Assembly (NCBI GenBank): GCA_964652155.1
Contig: CAZZBK010000004.1
Span: 1-64,000 of the forward strand
Length of the DNA: 64,000 bases
Reading direction: 5' to 3'
Source: CAZZBK01 sp964652155
GTDB lineage: Bacteria; Planctomycetota; Planctomycetia; Pirellulales; PNKZ01
Each line of letters starts with the position of its first letter. Position 1 is the first letter of the stretch. Below, piece after piece: positions 35,433 to 42,594 of the stretch. The notes beneath the pieces are model-generated. The model saw only the letters and a list, made by a program, of their open reading frames with translations. It was not told where the DNA came from and did no database searches. The position numbers and the translations under genes are program-made.

Positions 35433-36392
35433 ATGCCCATCGACTTTACTTGCACGGGTTGCCACAAGACGCTGCGCGTTGGCGACGATACGGCCGGCAA
35501 GCAGGCCAAGTGCCCACACTGCGGCGCGGTGCTGACAATCCCCGCGGCGGAGGCCGTGCAGTACGCCCCAGCGCCGTCGAGCGGCGATGCGTTCAACCCG
35601 TACCAAGCGCCGCAGACATCGAGCGTCGAGTCCCCCATGTCGGTCGTGGGAGGGGCGTTTCAGCCGTCGCGGCTTGTCGGCTCCGAGGTCCGCACGCTGG
35701 CTTGGGAAATCCTCAAGCAGAACATGGGGCTGTGTGTCGGCGGAGGGCTCGCCATGCTCGTCCTAAGCCTGGTCATCGGAGGCGTAAGCAGCGCGATCGC
35801 GGAAGGTGTCGCAGCGCTGGTCTCGGCTGACCCGATCGTGAATCTGCTGGTCCAGTTCCCGTTTGTATTCTTCAGTTGGGTGCTGAGCACCTGGATCACC
35901 GGCGGCGCGATCGCATTTTGGCTCGCCCTCGTGCGCAACGCCCAGCCAAATATCCAGCTGATCTTTAGCGGGCAGCACTATTTCAGTCGCCTGATCGGGC
36001 CATCGATCGTGTTTTACCTGGGTATTTATCTCTTCCAAATCGCAACGGTCGCGATCGGCTTCACCAGCGGCATCGCAGACGCGCCGCTGCTGTTTCTGCT
36101 GTTCATCCCGTTATCGCTGGTCATGATCTACGCGGTATTCATCTACGGGCAATTCACGTACTTGCTCGTCGACGGCCACGCCACGGGGATGGATGCGTTC
36201 GGGCTGTCGAGGCGGATCATGCAGGGCAATCTGCTCGCTTACCTGGGGTTGATGATTATTTGCGGGCTGGTGATGATCGGCGGCGCGATGCTCTGCGGCG
36301 TCGGTATTTTATTCGCTTATCCGTATTTCATGCTCAACGTCATCCTGGCCTATCTGATGATGACCGGCCAGTTGGCACGCCGCGCGGCGTAG
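35433..36392 (+). CDS. Zinc-ribbon multi-pass membrane protein 3
   Basis: A 319-residue protein with the shared zinc ribbon (FTCTGCHKTLRV, KCPHCGAVLTIP), the NPYQAPQ linker motif and a membrane part with several hydrophobic segments, including GGGLAMLVLSLVIGGVSSAIAEG and LLAYLGLMIICGLVMIGGAMLCGVGILF. The membrane part resembles that of the first gene more than the RDD gene. ATG 35433 is used because it aligns with the MPIxF starts of its paralogs. Function unknown. Confidence 0.75.
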   Translation: MPIDFTCTGCHKTLRVGDDTAGKQAKCPHCGAVLTIPAAEAVQYAPAPSSGDAFNPYQAPQTSSVESPMSVVGGAFQPSRLVGSEVRTLAWEILKQNMGLCVGGGLAMLVLSLVIGGVSSAIAEGVAALVSADPIVNLLVQFPFVFFSWVLSTWITGGAIAFWLALVRNAQPNIQLIFSGQHYFSRLIGPSIVFYLGIYLFQIATVAIGFTSGIADAPLLFLLFIPLSLVMIYAVFIYGQFTYLLVDGHATGMDAFGLSRRIMQGNLLAYLGLMIICGLVMIGGAMLCGVGILFAYPYFMLNVILAYLMMTGQLARRAA

Positions 36393-36403
36393 ATGACGCC
36401 ATT

Positions 36404-36428
36404 CCGGCGGCAGAGCCGCCGGCTTGGG
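36404..36428. repeat. Dispersed GC palindrome, copy 2
   Basis: CCGGCGGCAGAGCCGCCGG followed by CTTGGG lies between the convergent zinc-ribbon gene 3 and thiG. It is the same motif as at 1652-1675 and could act as a two-way terminator here. Confidence 0.7.
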
Positions 36429-36456
36429 TGGGGGGGAGAGGGAATCACTTCGCGTG

Positions 36457-37299
36457 CTACCGGCCGCGCGAGGGCGAGATCAGCCCTTCGTCGGGACTGC
36501 TCGCGCTGGCGTACAGCTTGCGCGGAATGCGACCGCTGCGATACGCGAGCCGACCCGCCTCGCTGGCTGCCCGCATCGCACGAGCCATGCCCAGCGGGTC
36601 CTGCGCGTGGGCAATCGCCGTGTTGAGCAACACGCCGTCGACCCCCAACTCGAATGCAAACGTCACGTCGCTCGCCGTACCCACCCCCGCATCGACAATC
36701 ACCGGGTAGTCGGGATCGTCCTCTTTCAGATATTCCAAGCAGATGCGCAGGTTGTTGGCGTTGAGGATTCCCTGGCCCGACCCGATCGGACTGCCGGCCG
36801 GCATCACGCTCGTCGCGCCGGCTTGCTTGAGTCGTCGGGCAATGACCGGGTCGTCGGAGGTGTAACACAGCACCTGAAACCCATCGGCCACGAGTCGCTC
36901 GGTCGCTTCGAGCGTGGCGACCGGGTCGGGCAGCAAGGTTTTGGTATCGCTGAGGACTTCGAGCTTGACCCAGTCGGCGCCGGGGTTGTTCAGGCCCAGC
37001 AGAATTTCGCGCCCCAGTCGGGCGACCCGCACGGCGTCGTCGGCCGTGAAGCAGCCGGCCGTGTTGGGGAGCAAAATGTAACGCCGCGTGTCGATGTGGT
37101 CGAGGATATTGCGTCCCTGGCGATCGACGAGCCGTTCGCGGCGAATGGCCACCGTGATGCAGTCGGTCCCCGAGAGGTCGAGCGCCTCGGCCATCAATTC
37201 GTAGCTGGCGTATTTGCCGGTGCCGACAATGAGTCGGCTTTGCAACAGATGCGAACCGAGCTTGAGCGTGGCGTCGTTGGAAGCTGGGGGGACAGTCAC
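36457..37299 (-). CDS. thiG: Thiazole synthase ThiG
   Basis: A 280-residue TIM-barrel enzyme that builds the thiazole phosphate ring of thiamine from deoxyxylulose phosphate, dehydroglycine and ThiS-thiocarboxylate. Landmarks are LIVGTGKYAS (Schiff-base Lys region), NTAGCFTADDAVRVARL, VKLEVLSD, MPAGSPIGSGQGI and VDAGVGTASD. GTG 37299 is preferred because AAGGA precedes it and the length fits; ATG 37341 would add 14 residues. The far larger open frame upstream is a shadow. A palindromic element separates it from thiS. Confidence 0.93.
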   Translation of the reverse strand: MTVPPASNDATLKLGSHLLQSRLIVGTGKYASYELMAEALDLSGTDCITVAIRRERLVDRQGRNILDHIDTRRYILLPNTAGCFTADDAVRVARLGREILLGLNNPGADWVKLEVLSDTKTLLPDPVATLEATERLVADGFQVLCYTSDDPVIARRLKQAGATSVMPAGSPIGSGQGILNANNLRICLEYLKEDDPDYPVIVDAGVGTASDVTFAFELGVDGVLLNTAIAHAQDPLGMARAMRAASEAGRLAYRSGRIPRKLYASASSPDEGLISPSRGR

Positions 37300-37349
37300 A
37301 ATGATCCTTCGTTTGGAATCGGAATCCGGAGAGACTCGCATGAGGTAAT

Positions 37350-37484
37350 CCCTCGCCCCCATGCGGGAGAGGGTGGCGAGCGACGGCCTGTCGCGAGCCG
37401 GGTGAGGGGGCGGCCCTTGGTACCCGCGCAGCCCCCTCACCCTGTTCGCTGCGCGAACTTCCCTCTCCCGCGTGGGGGAGAGGG
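37350..37484. repeat. Palindromic element between thiS and thiG
   Basis: About 135 bp bounded by hairpin-like ends CCCTCGCCCCC...GGGAGAGGG (37350-37373) and CCCTCTCCC...GGGGAGAGGG (37461-37484). Inside, GGGTGAGGGGGC (37400-37411) is matched by its inverted copy GCCCCCTCACCC (37431-37442). A related element lies between gspE and gspF. Its position inside the operon suggests an effect on mRNA stability or on ThiS:ThiG ratio. Confidence 0.75.
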
Positions 37485-37508
37485 ACCTTACGATATGTCT
37501 TCGGCTGG

Positions 37509-37721
37509 CTAGCCGCCGCCGACGAGCGTCACGACCTCGACGCAGTCTCCTTCGCGCAGCACGTGCTCGGCGTGGCGAGCGCGGGGCACGAGCTGCAAGT
37601 TGACCTCGACGGCAACCTGTTGCGAGCGCCACGCCTTGGCCCGCAACAGATCGGCGAGCGTACTGGCCTCGCCGATCTCGCACGGCTCGCCGTTCAACAT
37701 GATCTGCATCGTCGCGTTCAA
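37509..37721 (-). CDS. thiS: Sulfur carrier protein ThiS
   Basis: A 70-residue ubiquitin-fold protein ending in the VGGG tail needed for adenylation and thiocarboxylation. QIMLNGEPCEIGEASTLADLL and VAVEVNLQLVPR match the family. It delivers sulfur to ThiG, encoded downstream on the same strand after the palindromic element, and begins 6 nt after the hypothetical gene upstream. Confidence 0.92.
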   Translation of the reverse strand: MNATMQIMLNGEPCEIGEASTLADLLRAKAWRSQQVAVEVNLQLVPRARHAEHVLREGDCVEVVTLVGGG

Positions 37722-37727
37722 GGTGCG

Positions 37728-38246
37728 TTACGGGCGGACGGCCGTGGTGCGGATCGGGGCGGGTGGCCCCATCGGCAACAGCGGCACCGAGACGTTGGGC
37801 GAATTCGAGTTGAGCATGTTGGCGTTGAAGGGCATGGCGTAGACCATCAACTGGCCCGTGGTCATTTCGGCCACGTACACGACCGAGTCGCCGTACTGCG
37901 TGAGTCCTTGCGAGCGCAGGTCGCACGCGCCGGTCACCATGATAAACTTCGGCGCTTTGCCTTCCTCGATCTTCATGTCTTTGGCCACATTGGCCTTGAA
38001 CTCGACGGTGAACTGCTTTTTGTTCGGGTTGATGGCCACGGCCCGCAACTCGCCCGTGAGCCCGTCGAGCATGAACAGCGCCTCGACCCCCGAGCCCAAC
38101 GAGCCGGTGGCGAGCGCGAAGGTTTCGCCTCGATCGGTGGCCACGGCTTGCACGCCGCGAAGGGGAGCAAAGCTCATCAGCAATAAGCCGGCCACGACAC
38201 CGACGAGGAGCACGATGATATGACTGCTGCGGATACGCTGCGACAT
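37728..38246 (-). CDS. Hypothetical signal-anchored protein upstream of thiS
   Basis: A 172-residue protein with an N-terminal hydrophobic anchor or signal (SSHIIVLLVGVVAGLLLMSFAPLRG) and a soluble domain with ETFALATGSLGSGVEALFMLDGLTGELRAVAINP and YGDSVVYVAEMTTGQLMVYAMPF, suggesting a beta-rich fold. No function is known. It is probably co-transcribed with thiS and thiG. ATG 38246 is used because GGAGG lies about 10 nt upstream; the longer frame is an artefact. Confidence 0.68.
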   Translation of the reverse strand: MSQRIRSSHIIVLLVGVVAGLLLMSFAPLRGVQAVATDRGETFALATGSLGSGVEALFMLDGLTGELRAVAINPNKKQFTVEFKANVAKDMKIEEGKAPKFIMVTGACDLRSQGLTQYGDSVVYVAEMTTGQLMVYAMPFNANMLNSNSPNVSVPLLPMGPPAPIRTTAVRP

Positions 38247-38497
38247 GGGGAGGAACCTCCGACTCACAAGAGACGACGAATGCGACGCTGGCCGCGCCGG
38301 CGTCACTCTGACACCGGCTTCGACGGTAACAACCAGGATCGTACCGCCCCCGCGCGCCGCATTCCAGCGTCGAGCAAGCGTGGAAGACGAAATTTGCACG
38401 CCGCCGGGGGTAGTCTCCCCCAAGAGTTGTGCTAAAAATGAGCGACTCGACCCTGTTCTATCGCCATCACTTGACCCCTCGGGAGCGTCGCGCCACC

Positions 38498-39688
38498 ATG
38501 CCCACCAACGGATCACTCAATCGCAAACTGCGTATGGCCCTGGTCGGCGGCGGCCAAGGGGCGTTCATCGGTCGCGTCCACTGCACCGCCGCGGTGCTCG
38601 ACAATCGGGCCGCTCTCGTCGCCGGCGCGCTCTCCAGCGACCCTGCCCGGGCCAAGGCCTCGGCCCCCGACTACGACATCGCGGTCGAACGTGCCTACGG
38701 CTCCTACCGCGAGCTGTTCGACTCCGAGAGTAAACGGGCCGACAAAATCGACTTCGTCTCGATCGCCACGCCCAACCATACCCACTTCGAGATCGCGCTG
38801 GCGGCCGTGCAAGCAGGCTTCAACGTGCTGTGCGACAAACCGATGACTTACGATCTGGCCCAGGCCGAAAAGCTGGCCGACGCGGTCGATCGCTCCGACG
38901 TGGTGTTCGCCGTCACGCACAACTACACCGGCTACCCGCTCGTGCGGCAGGCCCGCGAGATGATCCTCTCGGGCGAGTTGGGCGAAATCAACGCCTTCCG
39001 CTCGAATTACATCCAAGGCTGGCTCCGCACCCGCTTGGAGAGCGAGAGCCAAAAGCAAGCCGCCTGGCGCACCGACCCGGCCCGCAGCGGAGTGGCTGGC
39101 TGCTTTGGCGACATTGGCACGCACGCCTACAATCTCGCCCGCTACATGACGGGCCTGCTGAGCGAGAGTATCAGCTGTAACTTGAAAATCTTCGCCGAGG
39201 GGCGCAAGCTCGACGACTACGGTCACGCGGTCATTCGCATGGAGAACGGCGCGCTGGGGACCGTCACCGCCTCGCAGATCAGCCACGGCCGCGAAAACGA
39301 CCTGTTCATTGAAGTCGACGGCACCCAGGGAGCCCTCGAATGGCACCAGGAGGAGCCCAACAAGCTGCTCGTCCGCCGCAATGGCGAGCCGCTCAAGGTC
39401 TACACCCGCAACCCGGGCGCTCCGTACATGACCGAGTTGGCCAACGCGAGTTGCCGCCTGCCGAGCGGACATCCCGAGGCGTTCTTCGAGGCCTTCGCAA
39501 ACGTGTATCGCTTTGCGTATGACGACATGATCCGCCGCGCCGAGGGGGCCAAGCTCGACCGCAACCGCTCGATTTATCCGAACATCAACGATGGCGTCGA
39601 GGGGATGTACTTCATCGAGCAGTGTGTCAAGAGCAGCCAGCAAAGCGGCGCCTGGGTGCCGATGAAGCATCCCCGGGCCCGGCGCTAG
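38498..39688 (+). CDS. Gfo/Idh/MocA family oxidoreductase
   Basis: A 396-residue NAD(P)-binding oxidoreductase. It has MALVGGGQGAFIGRVH (nucleotide binding), SIATPNHTHFEIALAAVQAG, the CDKPMTYDLAQAE variant of the EKP motif, and FGDIGTHAYNLARYMTG in the C-terminal domain. Substrate unknown, probably a sugar. The start is uncertain: ATG 38438 in the same frame would add 20 residues, but 38498 gives a more typical N-terminus. It is divergent from the thiSG operon. Confidence 0.88.
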   Translation: MPTNGSLNRKLRMALVGGGQGAFIGRVHCTAAVLDNRAALVAGALSSDPARAKASAPDYDIAVERAYGSYRELFDSESKRADKIDFVSIATPNHTHFEIALAAVQAGFNVLCDKPMTYDLAQAEKLADAVDRSDVVFAVTHNYTGYPLVRQAREMILSGELGEINAFRSNYIQGWLRTRLESESQKQAAWRTDPARSGVAGCFGDIGTHAYNLARYMTGLLSESISCNLKIFAEGRKLDDYGHAVIRMENGALGTVTASQISHGRENDLFIEVDGTQGALEWHQEEPNKLLVRRNGEPLKVYTRNPGAPYMTELANASCRLPSGHPEAFFEAFANVYRFAYDDMIRRAEGAKLDRNRSIYPNINDGVEGMYFIEQCVKSSQQSGAWVPMKHPRARR

Positions 39689-39711
39689 TGCCTTCGCGCA
39701 GATGGATCGTT

Positions 39712-39739
39712 TCCCCCAAGCCGGCGGCTTTGCCGCCGG
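39712..39739. repeat. Dispersed GC palindrome, copy 3 (reversed)
   Basis: CCCCCAAG followed by CCGGCGGCTTTGCCGCCGG is the reverse complement of the motif at 36404-36428, with one loop change. Its position downstream of the Gfo/Idh gene fits a terminator-like role. Confidence 0.7.
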
Positions 39740-39753
39740 TCGACGTCTGCGGT

Positions 39754-39783
39754 GGGTGGCTGGCGTTTTGCGGCAGCAAAACC
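39754..39783. repeat. Single structured repeat unit
   Basis: GGGTGGCTGGCG followed by the hairpin TTTTGC-GGCA-GCAAAA is a solo copy of the left end of the element 38 bp further on. A solo unit next to a doublet is what REP-type elements show. Confidence 0.7.
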
Positions 39784-39821
39784 CTTCAACCTCGACCGCT
39801 CCCTTTATTGGATGAGTTGTG

Positions 39822-39914
39822 GGTGGCTGGCGTTTTGCGGCAGCAAAACCCGGCTCACTTCGAGGCGGTGTCACATTACTCGCCGGGGTTTGCTTCGCAA
39901 ACCACCAGCCACCC
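39822..39914. repeat. Structured dispersed repeat (REP doublet-like), copy B
   Basis: Second copy of the element at 2990-3082, with inverted ends, an internal hairpin at each end and a related middle (CCCGGCTC...TCACATTACTCGCCGG). Similarity to copy A continues to about 39934, where another CCAGCCACCC follows (39935-39944). Confidence 0.8.
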
Positions 39915-40133
39915 ACCACGGTGACGCTCACACGCCAGCCACCCTGCTGTACCAACCCTTGCGACCCTAGCCGAGCCTCCACGATCGGTTGAGACGCGCG
40001 GCATCTGCGGGTCGCGGCAGCCAATGCGCCTATCCGACTTAATACCCCCAGTCTTCCGCGTCTAGTCTAACGACCCAGTAGGGTCTTGTTGTCGAGCGAT
40101 TCGACACTCTCTGGCGAAAAGATAGCCAAGTTG

Positions 40134-40161
40134 TTGACTTGGCCAGAAAACCGACTAAGAT
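40134..40161 (+). promoter_or_regulatory. Possible promoter of pseudopilin 1
   Basis: TTGACT (40134-40139), a 16-bp spacer and TAAGAT (40156-40161) resemble sigma-70 boxes about 240 nt before the first pseudopilin start. The match is good at -35 and moderate at -10. Confidence 0.4.
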
Positions 40162-40400
40162 ACGTCGTATTGATACCGCGTCTCAATATCAACATCGAGC
40201 TGCGGTGTCGGTCGGTTCTCGGCCGTCAGCGCCCCGCCCACCTTCGCCGGTCAGCCAACCGCGATCACGAGAACCGCCAGACGTGGCCTGTCGCATGGTG
40301 CGGCAAGGCCGCGTCGGCCAATGTCGGCCACGTTCACAGTCTTGCGATGCACGAAACCTCAACACGGTCCGGTTCGTCGCTTAGCCAGGAGTTGTTCGCC

Positions 40401-41327
40401 ATGCAAAAGCAGCAGACGGTTCTCAAACGCGGTTTTACGTTATTGGAGTTGTTGGTCGTCGTCGCCATCCTCGCCATCATCGCCGGTGGGTTGATAGGCG
40501 CGTATGACGGCCTTGAAACCAAGTCATCCCAGGGTGTCGCCGCCTATACGATCGGTGCGCTGAACAGCGCCGTGCGCAACTTTCATGCCACGAATAATTC
40601 ACGCTATCCGACCGACTTCGACAGCTTGTTGTTTTCATCCACGGGCGACGGAACCGATGCCGTGGGCCTCAATATTCTGCCGACCGATTTGAAAGGCAAA
40701 CTGGGTTTGCATACGCTCACCAGCGCAGGCGTAACCTCGCTCGCCAGCGTGGGCATTGATAGCCTGCATTATGTCAGCAGCGCAACGACCCCCGCCACGA
40801 ATTACAACAATGCGTTGGTCTCGGCCGGCGGCACGCAATCCGAAATCCCCAGCCGCGTCTTCGACCTTCCACGCACAACGAGCGGTTCGCTTCGTGGCTC
40901 GGGGGTGCATGTGTCCCTAGCGGCGGGCACGGTGGTGGCTGCGGTTGAAGGGCTCGGCATGCCGGACATGAACGGCAGCACGCCTGCCGATTCGACTCGC
41001 TTGCGCGACATCTGCGGACTAGACCAAAGCCTTGCGCACCTTGTGGTGGCATTTGGCATTGGCAACAACTGCACCATGGTCAAGCCGCACGACACCTCGG
41101 AACTGACCGATACGCGTGCCGCTCGATTGGCCGAGGCACCGTACTACAAAAACGTCTTGCAGGGAGAATACAATCGCTATGTCGCCCTGTTTCACCTCGG
41201 CACGAGTACCGACTCCTCGATCGCCAATGTTGTTTACCTCTCCAAAGCGCGCTTGATCGGCGTGCTCGACACCAAGGGGGATTGGTACGAAGAAGAGCTG
41301 GCCGAGCACTTGGGTGTCAAGAAATAG
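40401..41327 (+). CDS. Pseudopilin 1 (type II secretion / type IV pilus-like)
   Basis: A 308-residue protein with a class III prepilin signal: a short basic leader, then RGFTLLELLVVVAILAIIAGGLIGAYDGLE, with cleavage expected after the Gly and Glu5 conserved. The C-terminal half has VVAFGIGNNCTMV and YNRYVALFHLG, followed by KARLIGVLDTKGDW, which recurs in the next two genes. At this length it exceeds ordinary GspG (about 145). ATG 40401 follows AGGA-like sequence; the open frame upstream to 40086 is not coding. Confidence 0.85.
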   Translation: MQKQQTVLKRGFTLLELLVVVAILAIIAGGLIGAYDGLETKSSQGVAAYTIGALNSAVRNFHATNNSRYPTDFDSLLFSSTGDGTDAVGLNILPTDLKGKLGLHTLTSAGVTSLASVGIDSLHYVSSATTPATNYNNALVSAGGTQSEIPSRVFDLPRTTSGSLRGSGVHVSLAAGTVVAAVEGLGMPDMNGSTPADSTRLRDICGLDQSLAHLVVAFGIGNNCTMVKPHDTSELTDTRAARLAEAPYYKNVLQGEYNRYVALFHLGTSTDSSIANVVYLSKARLIGVLDTKGDWYEEELAEHLGVKK

Positions 41328-41353
41328 CTCGTTGGCCCAATAACTTGACCGTA

Positions 41354-41392
41354 CGTGCCTCGCCGGGACCACAAAACTCCCGGCGAGGCACG
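41354..41392 (+). terminator. Strong hairpin after pseudopilin 1
   Basis: A perfect 15-bp stem, CGTGCCTCGCCGGGA (41354-41368) and its complement (41378-41392), encloses a 9-nt loop. It is followed by CCCTTTGCC rather than a clear U-tract. It probably ends or attenuates transcription between pseudopilin genes 1 and 2. Confidence 0.65.
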
Positions 41393-41486
41393 CCCTTTGC
41401 CCTTCGTCCTCCCTAAACACCAAACACCAAACACCCCTAACAACAACCTAACTTCATTAGACAATTGATTTTTTATTGCAACATAG

Positions 41487-41515
41487 TTGCATTAGACAAT
41501 TCGGTCGCATATACT
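41487..41515 (+). promoter_or_regulatory. Promoter candidate for pseudopilin 2 with overlapping dyad
   Basis: In an unusually AT-rich island, TTGCAT (41487-41492), a 17-bp spacer and TATACT (41510-41515) form a promoter-like pair 61 nt before the start of pseudopilin 2. A dyad TGCAAC-ATA-GTTGCA (41477-41491) overlaps the -35 box and could be an operator. CATTAGACAATT is repeated on both sides of the dyad. Confidence 0.45.
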
Positions 41516-41576
41516 CCGGCGGTGTTGAGGCAGTGTTGCCTCGATTTCGTTGTCACCCGTGCCGGAGAATTCTGCG

Positions 41577-42464
41577 ATGCGTACCATAGCTAACCGCTCT
41601 CGAAACGCCTTTACCTTGCTGGAGTTGCTCGTCGTGGTTGCCATCTTGGCCATTATTGCTGGCGGACTGATTGCCGCGTACGACGGTCTGGAAGCCCAGG
41701 CCGGTGCGGGGACCAGCGCCAATAGCATGGCCAGTGTCGATCAAGCCGTGCGGACCTTCGTCACCGTGGTCAAGCAGGCTCCCAACGGTCTCGATTCGCT
41801 CGTCGCCGCCACAGGCACCTCCAGTGCCACAGCCACGGCGGCTCCCACGACCGGCTCGCTGTTGCTGTCGCTCGATCACTTGGCCGATCACGTGCAGGTC
41901 GCCGCGCTCACCGCCGCACAGAGTGCGGCGCTCGTCGAGGCAGGCATCGACACGCTGTACTATCTCGACGCCACGCAGAACACCGCGGTGGGTGGCGTGG
42001 GCACATCACGCGCTCCGAACCGGCTCTTCGATCCGACGGTGCTCGGCACGGGGGGCTACGGTTTCCCCGGCACGTTCGGCAGCACCGACACTCCGGCCGT
42101 CGTCCGCTGGTTGCCCGACCTCGACACCAGCACCACGCCGCCGACCCCGGACGCAACATCGGGCAATGGCTTGCACAATCGGCTTGTCGGGGCAGGTCCC
42201 ACCGACGTGCTCGTGGCGTTTGGGCTGGGCAATAACAGTTCGATGATCGGCACAAACGATCCGTCGGTGGCCAGCAGTGTGACGTTGGCGCAGGCCCCGT
42301 TCCAGGTCGATCAGCACCGCGACGAATACGGCCGGTTCATCTTGTTGTTCAATCTTGGCCCGGTCGCCTCGCCGTACAGCAAGGCCCGGTTCCAGGCGGT
42401 GATCAACCCGCACGGTCAGGTCATCGATCAGAAGATCAGTGAATACATTTATCAGTCCAATTGA
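41577..42464 (+). CDS. Pseudopilin 2
   Basis: A 295-residue pseudopilin with NAFTLLELLVVVAILAIIAGGLIAAYDGLE after a short basic leader. The signal position before Phe carries Ala rather than the usual Gly, which some prepilin peptidases tolerate. The C-terminal region repeats the pattern LVAFGLGNNSSMIG, YGRFILLFNLG and SKARFQAVINPHG found in its neighbours. It has its own promoter-like sequence and follows a hairpin, so it may be expressed apart from pseudopilin 1. Confidence 0.83.
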   Translation: MRTIANRSRNAFTLLELLVVVAILAIIAGGLIAAYDGLEAQAGAGTSANSMASVDQAVRTFVTVVKQAPNGLDSLVAATGTSSATATAAPTTGSLLLSLDHLADHVQVAALTAAQSAALVEAGIDTLYYLDATQNTAVGGVGTSRAPNRLFDPTVLGTGGYGFPGTFGSTDTPAVVRWLPDLDTSTTPPTPDATSGNGLHNRLVGAGPTDVLVAFGLGNNSSMIGTNDPSVASSVTLAQAPFQVDQHRDEYGRFILLFNLGPVASPYSKARFQAVINPHGQVIDQKISEYIYQSN

Positions 42465-42515
42465 ACGAAGTCATTAGTCAATGGAACGAAGTCGTTCGTT
42501 TGTCATCTTCATGCG

Positions 42516-42558
42516 ACGCGCCCCGGGGAGTTCACGTGAGCTCCTCGGGGTGGCGCGT
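42516..42558 (+). terminator. Hairpin between pseudopilins 2 and 3
   Basis: ACGCGCCCCGGGGAG (42516-42530) pairs with CTCCTCGGGGTGGCGCGT (42541-42558), with a 3-nt bulge, around a 10-nt loop. It lies in the leader of pseudopilin 3 and just after pseudopilin 2. A direct repeat of GAACGAAGTC (42463-42472, 42484-42493) precedes it. Confidence 0.5.
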
Positions 42559-42594
42559 TGTTGGTGGTCAGCATTTTTCCCAAAGGGATCGATC

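Larger units (their letters stand above)
39689..40400. other. Repeat-rich intergenic region and pseudopilin leader
   Basis: No protein gene is supported here. The left part holds a reversed palindrome (39712-39739), a single structured unit (39754-39783) and a full structured repeat (39822-39914). The right part is probably a leader of over 200 nt for the first pseudopilin gene, with a candidate promoter near 40134. Confidence 0.6.

Noticed and set aside
36457..37926. A 489-codon version of ThiG
   Set aside because: The added N-terminus crosses the palindromic element and thiS in another frame and is Arg/Ala-rich. ThiG starts at 37299 or 37341.
38513..40024. A 503-codon minus-strand open frame over the Gfo/Idh gene and repeats
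   Set aside because: It is antisense to a recognisable Gfo/Idh protein and runs through the dispersed repeats.
40086..40400. A 105-codon extension of pseudopilin 1
   Set aside because: The prepilin leader must be short and basic. The extension contains the promoter-like boxes and no pilin-like sequence.
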